Shown: positions 1-10,320 of the stretch, in pieces | Position numbering within the stretch: position 1 is the stretch's first letter | How the letters are laid out: each line of letters opens with the position of its first letter | Assembly: GCA_037176885.1 (NCBI GenBank) | Contig: JAWWNJ010000069.1 | Span: 62,001-126,000, forward strand | DNA length: 64,000 nt | Direction of reading: 5' to 3' | DNA from: Favolaschia claudopus | Lineage: Eukaryota; Basidiomycota; Agaricomycetes; Agaricales; Mycenaceae | The notes under the pieces: model-generated | What the model was told of the DNA's origin: nothing | The model's database searches: none | The model's input: the letters and a program-made list of their open reading frames with translations, nothing else | Made by a program: the position numbers and the translations under genes

Positions 1-25
1 ATTTACACCCTGTTGCATTGATGCG

Positions 26-126
26 CCGTGGATTCCTTCCCACGATCTCAACGACGCCGTGAATTCCAGTAGATTCAGAGACCTTTTCACGGAATGCCGC
101 CCTGCATTCCCCGTTACCGTAGCTAG
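26..126 (+). repeat. Helitron-like 3' terminus A
   Basis: The words GCCGTGGATTCC and GCCGTGAATTCC precede a hairpin at 91-110 with arms GGAATGC and GCATTCC. The spacer is CCGTTACCGTAG and CTAG lies at 123-126, followed by T. The array starts before or at the window edge. Confidence 0.65.
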
Positions 127-666
127 TCTTTCTGGATATCCCTCTGGATTCCAGCAGTCTGAAGTCGATGTCACTAAACCTTGCCAGGATATCAGGGCCT
201 TGTAATGCTTGGCTTGGAGTGCAAGTCATTGAGAGTATCCAGATGCATTCAATCAGTACGACCGACTACTTGTGTTCAAAGGGGGTATTCAAGTCGGTAT
301 CCTGCTTGAGTGCCTCAATGCCCTCGGATTTTCCCGCCAGCCATATAGCCTTATAATGCTGGTCAAATGCTTCGTTTCGAGCCTATACCCAAGGCAATGA
401 GTGGCTAATGGAGTCTGGTACGTTGTGTTTGACTTGAGTACAATTTCCGATCAGCAGGGTCTGTTCGCTATTGGAGACTCAAATGCAGCCTTTGAAGGCC
501 GGTAGTTGTGCCGGCTATGAGAGACCTCTGTTCCTTATAGCTGCTCAGACGGATGTCCTTGCAGTGATCCAAGTTGGCTTGATGCGGCGTCGTTTTGTAA
601 AAATCAAAACTGCCAGTTAAGCAGGTGCTGCTCCGACGGTGAGTAGAGCACTCTGAATGTACCTGT
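127..666. repeat. Linker segment between terminus A and the first body copy
   Basis: This stretch opens with CTTTCTGGAT, also found after termini D and H. It then resembles the block near 5397-5450 (CTAAACCTTG...AGGATA). No gene is visible. Confidence 0.45.
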
Positions 667-1540
667 TGCTGTTGTTGCAAGGGATGATACTCACTAGGCA
701 GTCTGGGTTGATCGCCTGCATTGAGTTCTTTGATGTATTGCTGACCATTGCCGCCGTACACTTGAGTACGTGCTTCTGTTGACTCGGTGCCCCGTGATTT
801 CCTTTACGATAGCGGGGAGGTTTGAGTGGCTAGCTCGCCAACGTCTTGCTGGATTCAGTTGCTAACCCGTGCATTGCCTTGCTGGATTGCTTGGTCCGCG
901 GTTTCCTTTCCGAACCTGCCGAAAAAAATTTATATTCTGGTGAATTCCGTCGGGGGAGTGGGACCACTAACCTTAACGTCCGTGTTGTGCAGTTGTCGCA
1001 AACCTTAACGTCTGTGCTCTGGTGTTGCCTTGTGTATTCCGTATGGCTTCGAACGCAGTGTTTGACCAAGTCGGGAATGTCAGGTGACCTGCGACTCAAT
1101 CGCTGATGACACAATCTTATAGCCCTCCTCGAACGCTTCAATTCGAGCCTATACCCAAGGTAATCGGTGCTCAATTGACTGTCGTATTCTGGTTTCGGTC
1201 CAAGCCTTACGTTTTCCCTTCAAGTCAATATAGCACCCCAACGAGACCTGTTCGGGTGTTTGCGGTGACCCTAGGCTGACTTGTAGCCTATTTGGCACCT
1301 TTTTGGTCTCCACCATTTTTCCCGATTTCTTACAAGGCCTCAGAGTCAGCTATTTTAATTGCATTTCTTATAAGCCTTGGCTCTGGCTTATAATTTTTTT
1401 TGGCAGTGAGTCGCAATTCTTATAAGGCCTGGCTGGTGACTATAAGATTCTGTTGTCCTTTTTGATTTCTTATAGGGTGCTGTGTTCGACTATATTTATT
1501 GCGCGTTTGTTTCTACTGCGAAGATTCTGGGAGGATTCGT
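667..1540 (+). repeat. Helitron-like body, copy 1
   Basis: One of three long copies of the internal sequence (the others are at 3047 and 6637). Shared landmarks in order are TTGCTGTTGTTGCAAGGGAT, TTCCTTTACGATAGCGGG, GTGGCTAGYTCGCC, CCTTTCCGAA and TTGACCAAGTCGG, then a run of TTATAAG/CTATAA words just before the array. No coding potential is credible. Confidence 0.65.
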
Positions 1541-1737
1541 GTTGGGCCTGATTCCAGCTGTTGGGCGTAATTCCCTAGATTTTGGAGGCGTTTTTCATGT
1601 GTTGGGCCTAATTCCCTCCCACGCTGTCGTTGTTGGGCCTAATTCCCTCTCACGCTGCCGTTGTTGGGCGTAATTCCACTCGTTTGGGGACCCCTTTGCA
1701 AGGAATTAGGGGCCTAATTCCCCGTTACCGTAGCTAG
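1541..1737 (+). repeat. Helitron-like 3' terminus B
   Basis: The word GTTGGGCCTAATTCC (variants CCTGATTCC, CGTAATTCC) occurs about six times. The hairpin at 1702-1721 has perfect 9-bp arms GGAATTAGG and CCTAATTCC, the right arm matching the word. The spacer is 12 nt and CTAG lies at 1734-1737, followed by T and by body sequence starting mid-unit. Confidence 0.7.
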
Positions 1738-2206
1738 TGTTTGACCAAGTCGGAGATGTCAGGTGACCTGCGACTCAATCGCTGATGACATCATCTTATA
1801 GTCCTCCTCAAACGCTTCCATTCGAGCCTATACCCAAGGCAATCAGTGCTCAATTCATTGTCGTAGTCAGGTTCCGGTCCAAGCCTTACGTTTTCCCTTC
1901 AAGTCAATATAGCACGTCAACAAGACCTGTTCCGGTGTTTGCGGCTACACTACGGTGATTTGTAGGCTATTTGACACCTTTTTGGTCTCCACCATTTTTC
2001 CCGGTTTCTTACAAGGCCTCAGAACCAGCTATTTTAATTGCATTTCTTATAAGCCTTGGCTGTGGCTTATAATTTTTTTCTGCCAGTGAGTCGCAATTCT
2101 TATAAGGCCTGGCTGGTGACTATAATTTTTTTCCACATCCATTATAAGGGCTTGGAGTCGTCTATAAGATTCTGTTTGCATTTTCCTGCTGTCGGAGGGC
2201 TGAGAG
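1738..2206 (+). repeat. Helitron-like body, 5'-truncated copy
   Basis: This copy begins inside the body at TGTTTGACCAAGTCGG and runs through the TTATAAG words to array C. The missing 5' part suggests that terminus B was joined into an older element. Confidence 0.6.
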
Positions 2207-2372
2207 ACGACGCACTGAATTCCTGTTGTCCGCTGATTTGAGGGAGGTTTTCACAATCAGAATTGATGCGCACTGAATTCCTTCCCACGCTGGGGGTTGT
2301 CGCACTGAATTCCACTGTTTTCAGTCCCCTATTCACGGAATTCAGTACTGAATTCCCGGGGAAGATAGCTAG
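2207..2372 (+). repeat. Helitron-like 3' terminus C
   Basis: The word CGCACTGAATTCC occurs three times. The hairpin at 2337-2356 is the perfect palindrome GGAATTCAGTACTGAATTCC, whose right arm repeats the word ending ACTGAATTCC. The spacer is CGGGGAAGATAG and CTAG lies at 2369-2372, followed by G. Confidence 0.7.
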
Positions 2373-2543
2373 GGCAAATGTCAACTTTGCAGTGGATTCC
2401 AGCAGTTTGAGTCGGGTTTTTCCAACTTTGCAGTGGATTCCGGCAGTTTGGGAGGGCCTTTTCACAGCTTTGCAGTGGATTCCCATGACTTTCGGGCTCT
2501 TTTCCACGGAATCCGTCGACGGATTCCCGGGTAAGATAGCTAG
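2373..2543 (+). repeat. Helitron-like 3' terminus D
   Basis: The word TTTGCAGTGGATTCC occurs three times. The hairpin at 2508-2527 is the perfect palindrome GGAATCCGTCGACGGATTCC. The spacer is CGGGTAAGATAG and CTAG lies at 2540-2543. The array directly abuts terminus C. Confidence 0.7.
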
Positions 2544-2625
2544 GCTTTCTGGATCGGCCAGCGGATTCCAGCAGTTTGTGTCTTCCTTTGACACGCAATT
2601 CCCTGTCGTGATAGCCTCCTGTTAG
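2544..2625 (+). repeat. Decayed Helitron-like terminus
   Basis: A word-like GATTCCAGCAGTTTG is followed by CACGCAATTCC, then a 12-nt spacer-like CTGTCGTGATAG. The left hairpin arm and the CTAG are missing. The same decayed form recurs at 6324. Confidence 0.4.
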
Positions 2626-3046
2626 CTTGGCAGGTGATTATTGGAGTGGGTGTTCAATGATATATTGCCCACTGTAATGCTCTTGACGCCTCGGATGAGT
2701 CGAATAGATGAGTCGATAAACGGGGTTGTGTTGTATGACTCGTTCGTCTGTGACAGCCTGGCGACGGGCGAGAGTGCGGGAAACAATTTGGGCAGAAGTC
2801 GAAGGAATGGGTGCTGGAACAAGATGAGCATATCGCTGACGTTTTTGTGGATCTATGGAGTCTAACGGACTCCTGCTAGTCTCGGTCTGAGTGGACTGGT
2901 GGCTAGAGCACTCTGGCTGTGTTCCACAGGGCCTTTGGTCTGGAGTAGCTGCGATGGTGCATGCGGAGGGGGAGACGACACCAACAGCACCAAGGGTCCA
3001 TTTGCCATGCCTCCGGGAGAAGTAGATGAGAACCGCGGAGACGGTT
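2626..3046. repeat. Linker segment shared with 6407-6636
   Basis: Landmarks such as GATTATYGGAGTGGGTG, ATATATTGCCCACTRTAATG and GGGGTTGTGTTGTATGAC are shared with the second copy near 6415. No gene is visible. Confidence 0.5.
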
Positions 3047-3911
3047 GCTGTTGTTGCAAGGGATGATACTCACTAGGCAGCCTGGGTTGATTGCCTGCAT
3101 CGTAATTCTTGATGTATTGCTGACCATTCCCACCATACACTTGAGTACGTCCTTCTGTTGACTCGTTGGCCCTCAATTTCCTTTACGTTCTAGCGGGGAG
3201 CTGTGAGCGGCTAGTTCGCCAATGTCTTGCTGGATCCCTTTGTTAACCTGTGCATTACCTTGCTGGATTGCTTGGTCCGCGGTTTCCTTTCCGAACCTGC
3301 CGAAAAAATTTTATATTCTGGTGAATTCCGTCGGGGGAGTGGGACCACTAACCTTAACGTCTGTGTTGTGGAGTTGTCGCCAACCTTAACGTCTGTGCTC
3401 TGGTGTTGCCTTGTGTATTCCGTATGGCTTCGAACGCAGTGTTTGACCAAGTCGGGAATGTCAGGTGACCTGCGACTCAACCGCTGATGACACAATCTTA
3501 TAGCCCTCCTCGAACGGTTCCATTCAAGCCTATACCCAAGGCAAACGGTGCTCAATTGACCGTCGTATTCTGGTTTCGGTCCAAGCCTTACGTTTTCCCT
3601 TCAAGTCAATATAGCACGTCAACGAGACCTGTTCGGGTGTTTGCGGTGACACTAGGCTGATTTGTAGCCTATTTGGCACCCTTTTGGTGTCCACTATTTT
3701 TCCCGATTTCTTACAAGGCCTCAGAGTCGGCTATTTTAATTGCATTTCTTATAAGCCTTAGCTCTGGCTTATAATTTTTTTTGGCAGTGAGTCGCAATTC
3801 TTATAAGGCCTGGCTGGTGACTATAAGATTCTGTTGTCCTTTTTGATTTCTTATAGGGTGCTGTGTTCGACTATATTTATTGTGCGTTTGTTTCTAGTCC
3901 GAAGATTCTGG
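3047..3911 (+). repeat. Helitron-like body, copy 2
   Basis: The same order of landmarks as the copy at 667-1540, very similar in sequence, ending at array E. Confidence 0.65.
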
Positions 3912-4087
3912 GTGCAACCATAATTCCAGTCATCAACCATAATTCCTGCAATTTGAGTCATTTTGGACCCGTTGTTAAGCACGTCAACCATAATTCCTTC
4001 CCACGATGTCAATTGCAACCATAATTCCACCAGTTTGGGGACGCTTTTCACGGAATTACGATCGTAATTCCCCGTTACCGTAGCTAG
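3912..4087 (+). repeat. Helitron-like 3' terminus E
   Basis: The word CAACCATAATTCC occurs four times. The hairpin at 4052-4071 is the perfect palindrome GGAATTACGATCGTAATTCC. CTAG lies at 4084-4087, followed by T and by body sequence starting at TTGTCGCAAACC. Confidence 0.7.
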
Positions 4088-4576
4088 TTGTCGCAAACCT
4101 TAACGTCTGTGCTCTGGTGTTGCCTTGTGTATTCCGTATGGCTTCGAACACAGTGTTTGACCAAGTCGGCAATGTCAGGTGACCTGCAACTCAATCGCTG
4201 ATGACACAATCTTATAGCCCTCCTCGAACGCTTCAATTCGAGCCTATACCCAAGGTAATCGGTGCTCAATTGACTGTCGTATTCTGGTTTCGGTCCAAGC
4301 CTTACGTTTTCCATTCAAGTCAATATAGCACGTCAACGAGACCTGTTCGGGTGTTTGCGGTGACACTAGGCTGATTCCTAGGCTATTTGACACCCTTTTG
4401 CTTTCCACCATTTTTTCCCGATGGCTTGCGTCGGCTGTTCAATCGCATTTCTTATAAGCCTTGGCTCTGGCTTATAATTTTTTTTGGCAGTGACTCGCAA
4501 TTCTTATAAGGCCTGGCTGGTGATTATAAGATTCGTTTCTGATAATCGGGTGTCAGGGCTTATAAGTTTTTCATCC
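4088..4576 (+). repeat. Helitron-like body, 5'-truncated copy
   Basis: This copy begins mid-body at TTGTCGCAAACC and runs to array F. It parallels the truncated copy after terminus B but with a different breakpoint. Confidence 0.6.
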
Positions 4577-4794
4577 CTGGCTGGGGATTCTGTGCTGGCT
4601 GGGGAATCCACCGATTTCGGAGGCTATTTCACTTGTCTGGCTGGCGAATCCACTGATTTGAGAGGGGTTTTCACAACCTGGCTGGCGAATCCCCTGATTT
4701 GGGGGTGCTTTTTCACAGACTGGCTGGTGATTCCCATAGATTTTGGGTGCTTTTTCACGGAATTGAGCGCTCAATTCACCGTTACCGTAGCTAG
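4577..4794 (+). repeat. Helitron-like 3' terminus F
   Basis: The word CTGGCTGGSGAATCC is repeated at about 40-bp spacing. The hairpin at 4760-4777 has perfect arms GAATTGAGC and GCTCAATTC. The spacer is CCGTTACCGTAG and CTAG lies at 4791-4794, followed by G. Confidence 0.7.
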
Positions 4795-5913
4795 GCTTTG
4801 CTCCATTACAAGGCATTGACTCTGGCTGTTGGTAGATGGGCTCAGTCGTGTCCACTTGGCTGGTGCGACACAGTCTTGTATTGGTTTGGCCGCCTTGAAC
4901 ACTATAAGGCTCTGGTTGTATTGGGTACTGTTCAGGCCTTATAATGGTTGCTTAGTCTCTGAATGCGTCCTCCTGTTCACTGTGATGACCCTTGAAGCCT
5001 TGTATTGAGTCTCTGTGCTATCCGGCCTTATAATGGTTGGTCCCTACTTGAATACGTCTCTTCCCTTCACTCCGTTGACCTTGGTTTCCTTTACGATAGC
5101 GGGGAGCTATGAGTGGCTAGTTCGCCAATGTCTTGCTGCTTTCCGTTGTTAACCCGTACACTGCCTTGCTGGATTGTGTGCTCTTCGATTTCCTTTCCGA
5201 ACCTGCCAAAAAAATTTAGGATAACAGTGGATTCCATCGGGGGAGTGATGTCGCCAACCCTAACATCCGTGCTGTTGAGTTGTCGCCAACCTTAACGTCT
5301 CTGCTCTGGTATTGACTTGCTGGATTCCGTATAGCTTTGATCGGCGTGTTTGGTGCTTGCGTCGTTTACACAGTGTCTATACCACTTGAGGTTGATGTCC
5401 CTAAACCTTGTCAGGATACCAGAGGTCTCTAATGCCTGGTTCTGAAGGCCTATCAGTGCGCCGTATTCAATTGATGCATTGCACTTGTCCGTTCAACCAA
5501 ATCGCCAAATATATTCAAGACGTGCCAGTATCTGAGTACCTTTGTGACGTTCGATTCAACCGATCACTACTAGCTCTTGTATTGCTATTCAAACGCTTCA
5601 ATTCGAGCCTATACCCAAGGCAATCGGTAGAGAATTGAGTGTGCTATCAGAGTTTCGGTTTTCGCCCTACGGTTTCCGTTCGAGGCCATATAGCACGTCA
5701 ACGAGACCTGTCAGGGCATTCGCGGTGACACTACTATGGTTTGTAAGCCATTTGTGACATATTTGGTTCTGACAATATTTTTACTGTGCCTTATAAGGCC
5801 CTGACTTTGACTATAATTACGGTCGCCTTTTATTTCGCATTAATTATTACGGCTTGTGTGCCATTATAATTATTTGTTCGGCTGTTCAGTTGGCTGTGAG
5901 AGGTCCTTTTGAG
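4795..5913 (+). repeat. Helitron-like body, diverged subfamily
   Basis: Recognisable landmarks (TTCCTTTACGATAGCGGGGA, CCTTTCCGAACCTGCC) are interleaved with diverged sequence, including its own version of the hairpin-forming TTATAA words. A second copy is at 7670-8788. Confidence 0.55.
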
Positions 5914-6154
5914 TTGCGCAGTGGATTCCCGCCATTTGGGTGGGGCTTTTCCAACTGCGCAGTGGATTCCGGTGATTTGGGAGGGCAAATGTCAACTTCG
6001 CAGTGGATTCCGGCAGTTCAAGTCGGGTTTTTCCAACTTCGCAGTGGATTCCACCAGTTTGAGAGGGCTTTTTCACAGCTTCGCAGTGGATTCCCATGGA
6101 TTTGGGGACCTTTTCCACGGAATCCGTCGACGGATTCCCGGGTAAGATAGCTAG
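5914..6154 (+). repeat. Helitron-like 3' terminus G
   Basis: The word CTTCGCAGTGGATTCC (first two units TGCGCAG) occurs five times at about 41-bp spacing. The hairpin at 6119-6138 is GGAATCCGTCGACGGATTCC, the same as in terminus D. CTAG lies at 6151-6154. Confidence 0.7.
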
Positions 6155-6323
6155 GCTCTGACAGGGTGGCAGTGGATTCCACTCAGTTTGAGGACATTTT
6201 CACAAGGTGGCAGTGGATTCCGCTCAATTGAGTGGGCTGTATCAAAGTCTGGCAGTGGATTCCCATGGATTCGGGGACCTGTTGCACGGAATTGAGCTCT
6301 GAATTCCCCATTACCGTAGCTAG
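6155..6323 (+). repeat. Helitron-like 3' terminus H
   Basis: The word GGTGGCAGTGGATTCC occurs two to three times, abutting terminus G. The hairpin at 6288-6307 (GGAATTGAGCTCTGAATTCC) has one mismatch. The spacer is CCATTACCGTAG and CTAG lies at 6320-6323. Here the hairpin arm (GAATTCC) does not match the array word (GGATTCC). Confidence 0.65.
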
Positions 6324-6406
6324 GCTTTCTGGACCCGTTCTCCTGATTCCAGCAGTTTGTGTCCTCCTTTGGCACGCAATTCCCTGTCGTTATAGCCTCA
6401 TGTTAG
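6324..6406 (+). repeat. Decayed Helitron-like terminus, second copy
   Basis: The same decayed form as at 2544: CACGCAATTCC followed by CTGTCGTTATAG, without CTAG or a left hairpin arm. Confidence 0.4.
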
Positions 6407-6636
6407 CTTGGCAAGTGATTATCGGAGTGGGTGCCAGATGCGGTGTTCTACGGGTCGGGTGGGTAGAGTGTGTTCAGTTGACTCCTTCAGTGATATATTG
6501 CCCACTATAATGCTCTGTATACTGACAGAAGTCCGCCTGATGATGAGTCGATGAACGGGGTTGTGTTGTATGACTTGAACTCCTGCTAGTCTAGGTCTAA
6601 GTAGACTGGTGGGTAGAGCACTCTGAATGTGCCCGT

Positions 6637-7451
6637 TGCTGTTGTTGCAAGGGATGATACTCACTAGGCAGACTGGGTTGATCCCCTGCTATTGTACTTG
6701 GTGATGTACTGTTGGCCTTCGTGTTGTGCACCTGAGTACGTTCTTCCGTTGACTCGGTGCCCCACAATTTCCTTTACGATAGCGGGCAGGTCTGAGTGGC
6801 TAGTTCGCCAATGTCTTGCTGGATTCTCTTGCTAACCCGTGCATTGCCTTGCTGGATTGCTTGGTCCGCGGTTTCCTTTCCGAAGCTGCCGAAAAAATTT
6901 TATATTCTGGTGAATTCCGTCGGGGGAGTGGGACCACTAACCTTAACGTCCGTGTTGTGCTGTTGTCACCAACCTTAACGTCCGTGCTTGGGAGTTGCCT
7001 TGTGTATTCCGTATGGCTTCGAATGCAGTGTTTGACCAAGTCGGAAATGTCAGGTGACCTGCGACTCGATTGTTGGTGACGTCATCTTATAGTCCTGTTC
7101 AAACGCTTCCATTCGAGCCTATACCCAAGGCAATCGGTGGTCAATTGACCGTCGTATTCAGGTTTCGCTCCAAGCCTTACGATTTCCATTCAAGTCAATA
7201 TAGCACGTCAACGAGACCTGTTCGGGTGTTTGCGGTGACACTAGGCTGATTCCTAGGCTATTTGACACCCTTTTGCTTTCCACCATTTTTTCCCGATGGC
7301 TTGCGTCGGCTGTTCAATCGCATTTCTTATAAGCCTTGGCTCTGGCTTATAATTTTTTTTGGCAGTGACTCGCAATTCTTATAAGGCCTGGCTGGTGATT
7401 ATAAGATTCGTTTCTGATAATCGGGTGTCAGGGCTTATAAGTTTTTCATCC
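6637..7451 (+). repeat. Helitron-like body, copy 3
   Basis: A third long copy of the internal sequence. From 7181 onward it is the start of the right-hand tandem duplicate. Confidence 0.6.
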
Positions 7452-9029
7452 CTGGCTGGGGATTCTGTGCTGGCTGGGGAATCCACCGATTTCGGAGGCT
7501 ATTTCACTTGTCTGGCTGGCGAATCCACTGATTTGAGAGGGGTTTTCACAACCTGGCTGGCGAATCCCCTGATTTGGGGGTGCTTTTTCACAGACTGGCT
7601 GGTGATTCCCATAGATTTTGGGTGCTTTTTCACGGAATTGAGCGCTCAATTCACCGTTACCGTAGCTAGGCTTTGCTCCATTACAAGGCATTGACTCTGG
7701 CTGTTGGTAGATGGGCTCAGTCGTGTCCACTTGGCTGGTGCGACACAGTCTTGTATTGGTTTGGCCGCCTTGAACACTATAAGGCTCTGGTTGTATTGGG
7801 TACTGTTCAGGCCTTATAATGGTTGCTTAGTCTCTGAATGCGTCCTCCTGTTCACTGTGATGACCCTTGAAGCCTTGTATTGAGTCTCTGTGCTATCCGG
7901 CCTTATAATGGTTGGTCCCTACTTGAATACGTCTCTTCCCTTCACTCCGTTGACCTTGGTTTCCTTTACGATAGCGGGGAGCTATGAGTGGCTAGTTCGC
8001 CAATGTCTTGCTGCTTTCCGTTGTTAACCCGTACACTGCCTTGCTGGATTGTGTGCTCTTCGATTTCCTTTCCGAACCTGCCAAAAAAATTTAGGATAAC
8101 AGTGGATTCCATCGGGGGAGTGATGTCGCCAACCCTAACATCCGTGCTGTTGAGTTGTCGCCAACCTTAACGTCTCTGCTCTGGTATTGACTTGCTGGAT
8201 TCCGTATAGCTTTGATCGGCGTGTTTGGTGCTTGCGTCGTTTACACAGTGTCTATACCACTTGAGGTTGATGTCCCTAAACCTTGTCAGGATACCAGAGG
8301 TCTCTAATGCCTGGTTCTGAAGGCCTATCAGTGCGCCGTATTCAATTGATGCATTGCACTTGTCCGTTCAACCAAATCGCCAAATATATTCAAGACGTGC
8401 CAGTATCTGAGTACCTTTGTGACGTTCGATTCAACCGATCACTACTAGCTCTTGTATTGCTATTCAAGCGCTTCAATTCGAGCCTATACCCAAGGCAATC
8501 GGTAGAGAATTGAGTGTGCTATCAGAGTTTCGGTTTTCGCCCTACGGTTTCCGTTCGAGGCCATATAGCACGTCAACGAGACCTGTCAGGGCATTCGCGG
8601 TGACACTACTATGGTTTGTAAGCCATTTGTGACATATTTGGTTCTGACAATATTTTTACTGTGCCTTATAAGGCCCTGACTTTGACTATAATTACGGTCG
8701 CCTTTTATTTCGCATTAATTATTACGGCTTGTGTGCCATTATAATTATTTGTTCGGCTGTTCAGTTGGCTGTGAGAGGTCCTTTTGAGTTGCGCAGTGGA
8801 TTCCCGCCATTTGGGTGGGGCTTTTCCAACTGCGCAGTGGATTCCGGTGATTTGGGAGGGCAAATGTCAACTTCGCAGTGGATTCCGGCAGTTCAAGTCG
8901 GGTTTTTCCAACTTCGCAGTGGATTCCACCAGTTTGAGAGGGCTTTTTCACAGCTTCGCAGTGGATTCCCATGGATTTGGGGACCTTTTCCACGGAATCC
9001 GTCGACGGATTCCCGGGTAAGATAGCTAG
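7181..9029 (+). repeat. Tandem segmental duplication, right copy
   Basis: Near-identical to 4306-6154. It carries terminus F' (hairpin 7634-7653, CTAG 7666-7669), a diverged body and terminus G' (hairpin 8994-9013, CTAG 9026-9029). G' is followed by T and then by unique sequence, so 9029/9030 is the outer edge of the repeat chain. Confidence 0.85.
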
Positions 9030-10304
9030 TTTCAAAACTGCGAACCCGAAACGAACAAGATAATCTCGCAAACCTATTTCTCCACTCGAACCGAATACTT
9101 ATTCAACGCGAATCAAACGTCTGGTGCTCGGACCGATCAATGATGGGTTCATCCTTCCTTACCCCAAATCCCGATATGATATCACGCTCATCATCGAATA
9201 TTGCCCTACTTAGTCTCGTCGTTGTATCTCTCTCTTTAGGCTGAGTCCAGCAAGCTCCAATCGACTTGAAATATAGTGAGCTCGATCTCCGTTGTATCAA
9301 CATTGCCTACTTACGATATCTGTTCGTTTCCTTTACATTCCCGGTCAGCTTTGTTCCGCCGTACGATGTCGAGCTGTTGATTATTTGGCGAGGCTCCGAG
9401 TTTATTTGTCTACGCATTGAACCCCGTCTCTTGTTGCATCATCGCCGAACCATCTACACTCGGGGCGGGTATTTATTATAATGCGTGTGTCATTGTTTTC
9501 TATTCCTTCTCTTACTCATCCTTCTCTTTCCCTGGTGGGCTTACTCGTTTGAATCAACAGCTCATCTCCCAACTTACGATCGAATAATTCCAAATTGGAG
9601 AATAGAAATGATTGCGGTCCTGTCCCGCTCATTCGATGATACTTGACCTTCCCAGTTGGGCACTCAATCAAACAAAGCCGACGAAACTTTCCTCGGCGCG
9701 CATGGCATTCTCTTTCTCGCCCCTTTCACGCACCACTGATAGTATAGCTCTATAAAATCGAAGCGGAACTCATGGAACATCCCCGTCGGTTTGGGATATG
9801 TGAATACCTGTTACCGGTGTTTGTATTTTTCTTTCCCGTATTCTCGGCTTTGTTTCACCGATCCAGGCCGTACAATATCAAGCTCTGTGCTACATAAGGC
9901 TCTCTGTTCTCGCCAATCCGTCTACTTGCCTTCGAGACGCAAAGTCATGAGTGAGTCGTCATTTTCTATCAGCGCTTTTTCCCTTTCTGATTCTCTGGCG
10001 TGGTTACTCGCTTGTATCAGTTATGTACCGTCTACGATTGATTCACGATGGGAAGATGGAGTGAATGGCGGCGCGTTCAAGTCCGATTTTTGAATTTCTT
10101 TCACATTCGTTTAACTTTCTAGACTCCGCTTCGACCCCGATCGGAACCGTCGGCTCGTTGACCGTAGTGCAATCTAGCTCAAATCTGACGATTCGAATTG
10201 AGCTGAGTAGCAAGAACGAGCTTTCTATCATTCCTTCCTTACTAACTTCATGCTCATCGTGTAAAAATTCAGAGACGGGCCGAAGGTGGGTGACAGAAAC
10301 CTCC

Positions 10305-10320
10305 CACGTGATCGCGTTTG
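10305..10320 (+). promoter_or_regulatory. CACGTG-GATCGCGTTT motif upstream of HNH-like gene A
   Basis: An E-box palindrome CACGTG is followed by AYCGCGTTT. The same composite occurs at 12054, 53159-53174 and 54889-54903, that is, before and after both HNH-like genes. A role as a bHLH-type binding site is inference. Confidence 0.35.

Larger units (their letters stand above)
4306..6154 (+). repeat. Tandem segmental duplication, left copy
   Basis: This segment recurs at 7181-9029, shifted by exactly 2,875 bp. By eye I noticed only one base difference (near 5590/8465). It contains termini F and G and a diverged body. Similarity stops at the CTAG of terminus G in both copies. Confidence 0.85.
1..9029. 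mobile_element. Chain of Helitron-like elements (non-autonomous)
   Basis: The whole stretch is built from repeated blocks and shows no credible coding sequence; the short open frames are repeated with the DNA and resemble no family. Ten times an array of about 40-bp units ends in a 20-bp palindrome, then 12 nt, then CTAG. A subterminal hairpin 10-12 nt before CTRR is the known 3' signature of Helitrons, which move by rolling-circle replication. No Rep/helicase gene is present, so any mobility would depend on a source elsewhere. The 5' ends (expected TC) could not be located. Unique DNA begins right after the last CTAG at 9029. Assignment to Helitrons is inference from terminus geometry. Confidence 0.7.

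Noticed and set aside
2142..2625. Overlapping open frames on both strands in the array region (up to 150 codons)
   Set aside because: They are by-products of the repeated words lacking stops; the translations are simple repeats and differ in frame between copies.
1541..9029. Possible CRISPR-like arrays (regular repeats with spacers)
   Set aside because: Spacers share a constant skeleton, units are imperfect, each array ends in a hairpin plus CTAG, and the context is intron-rich eukaryotic DNA.
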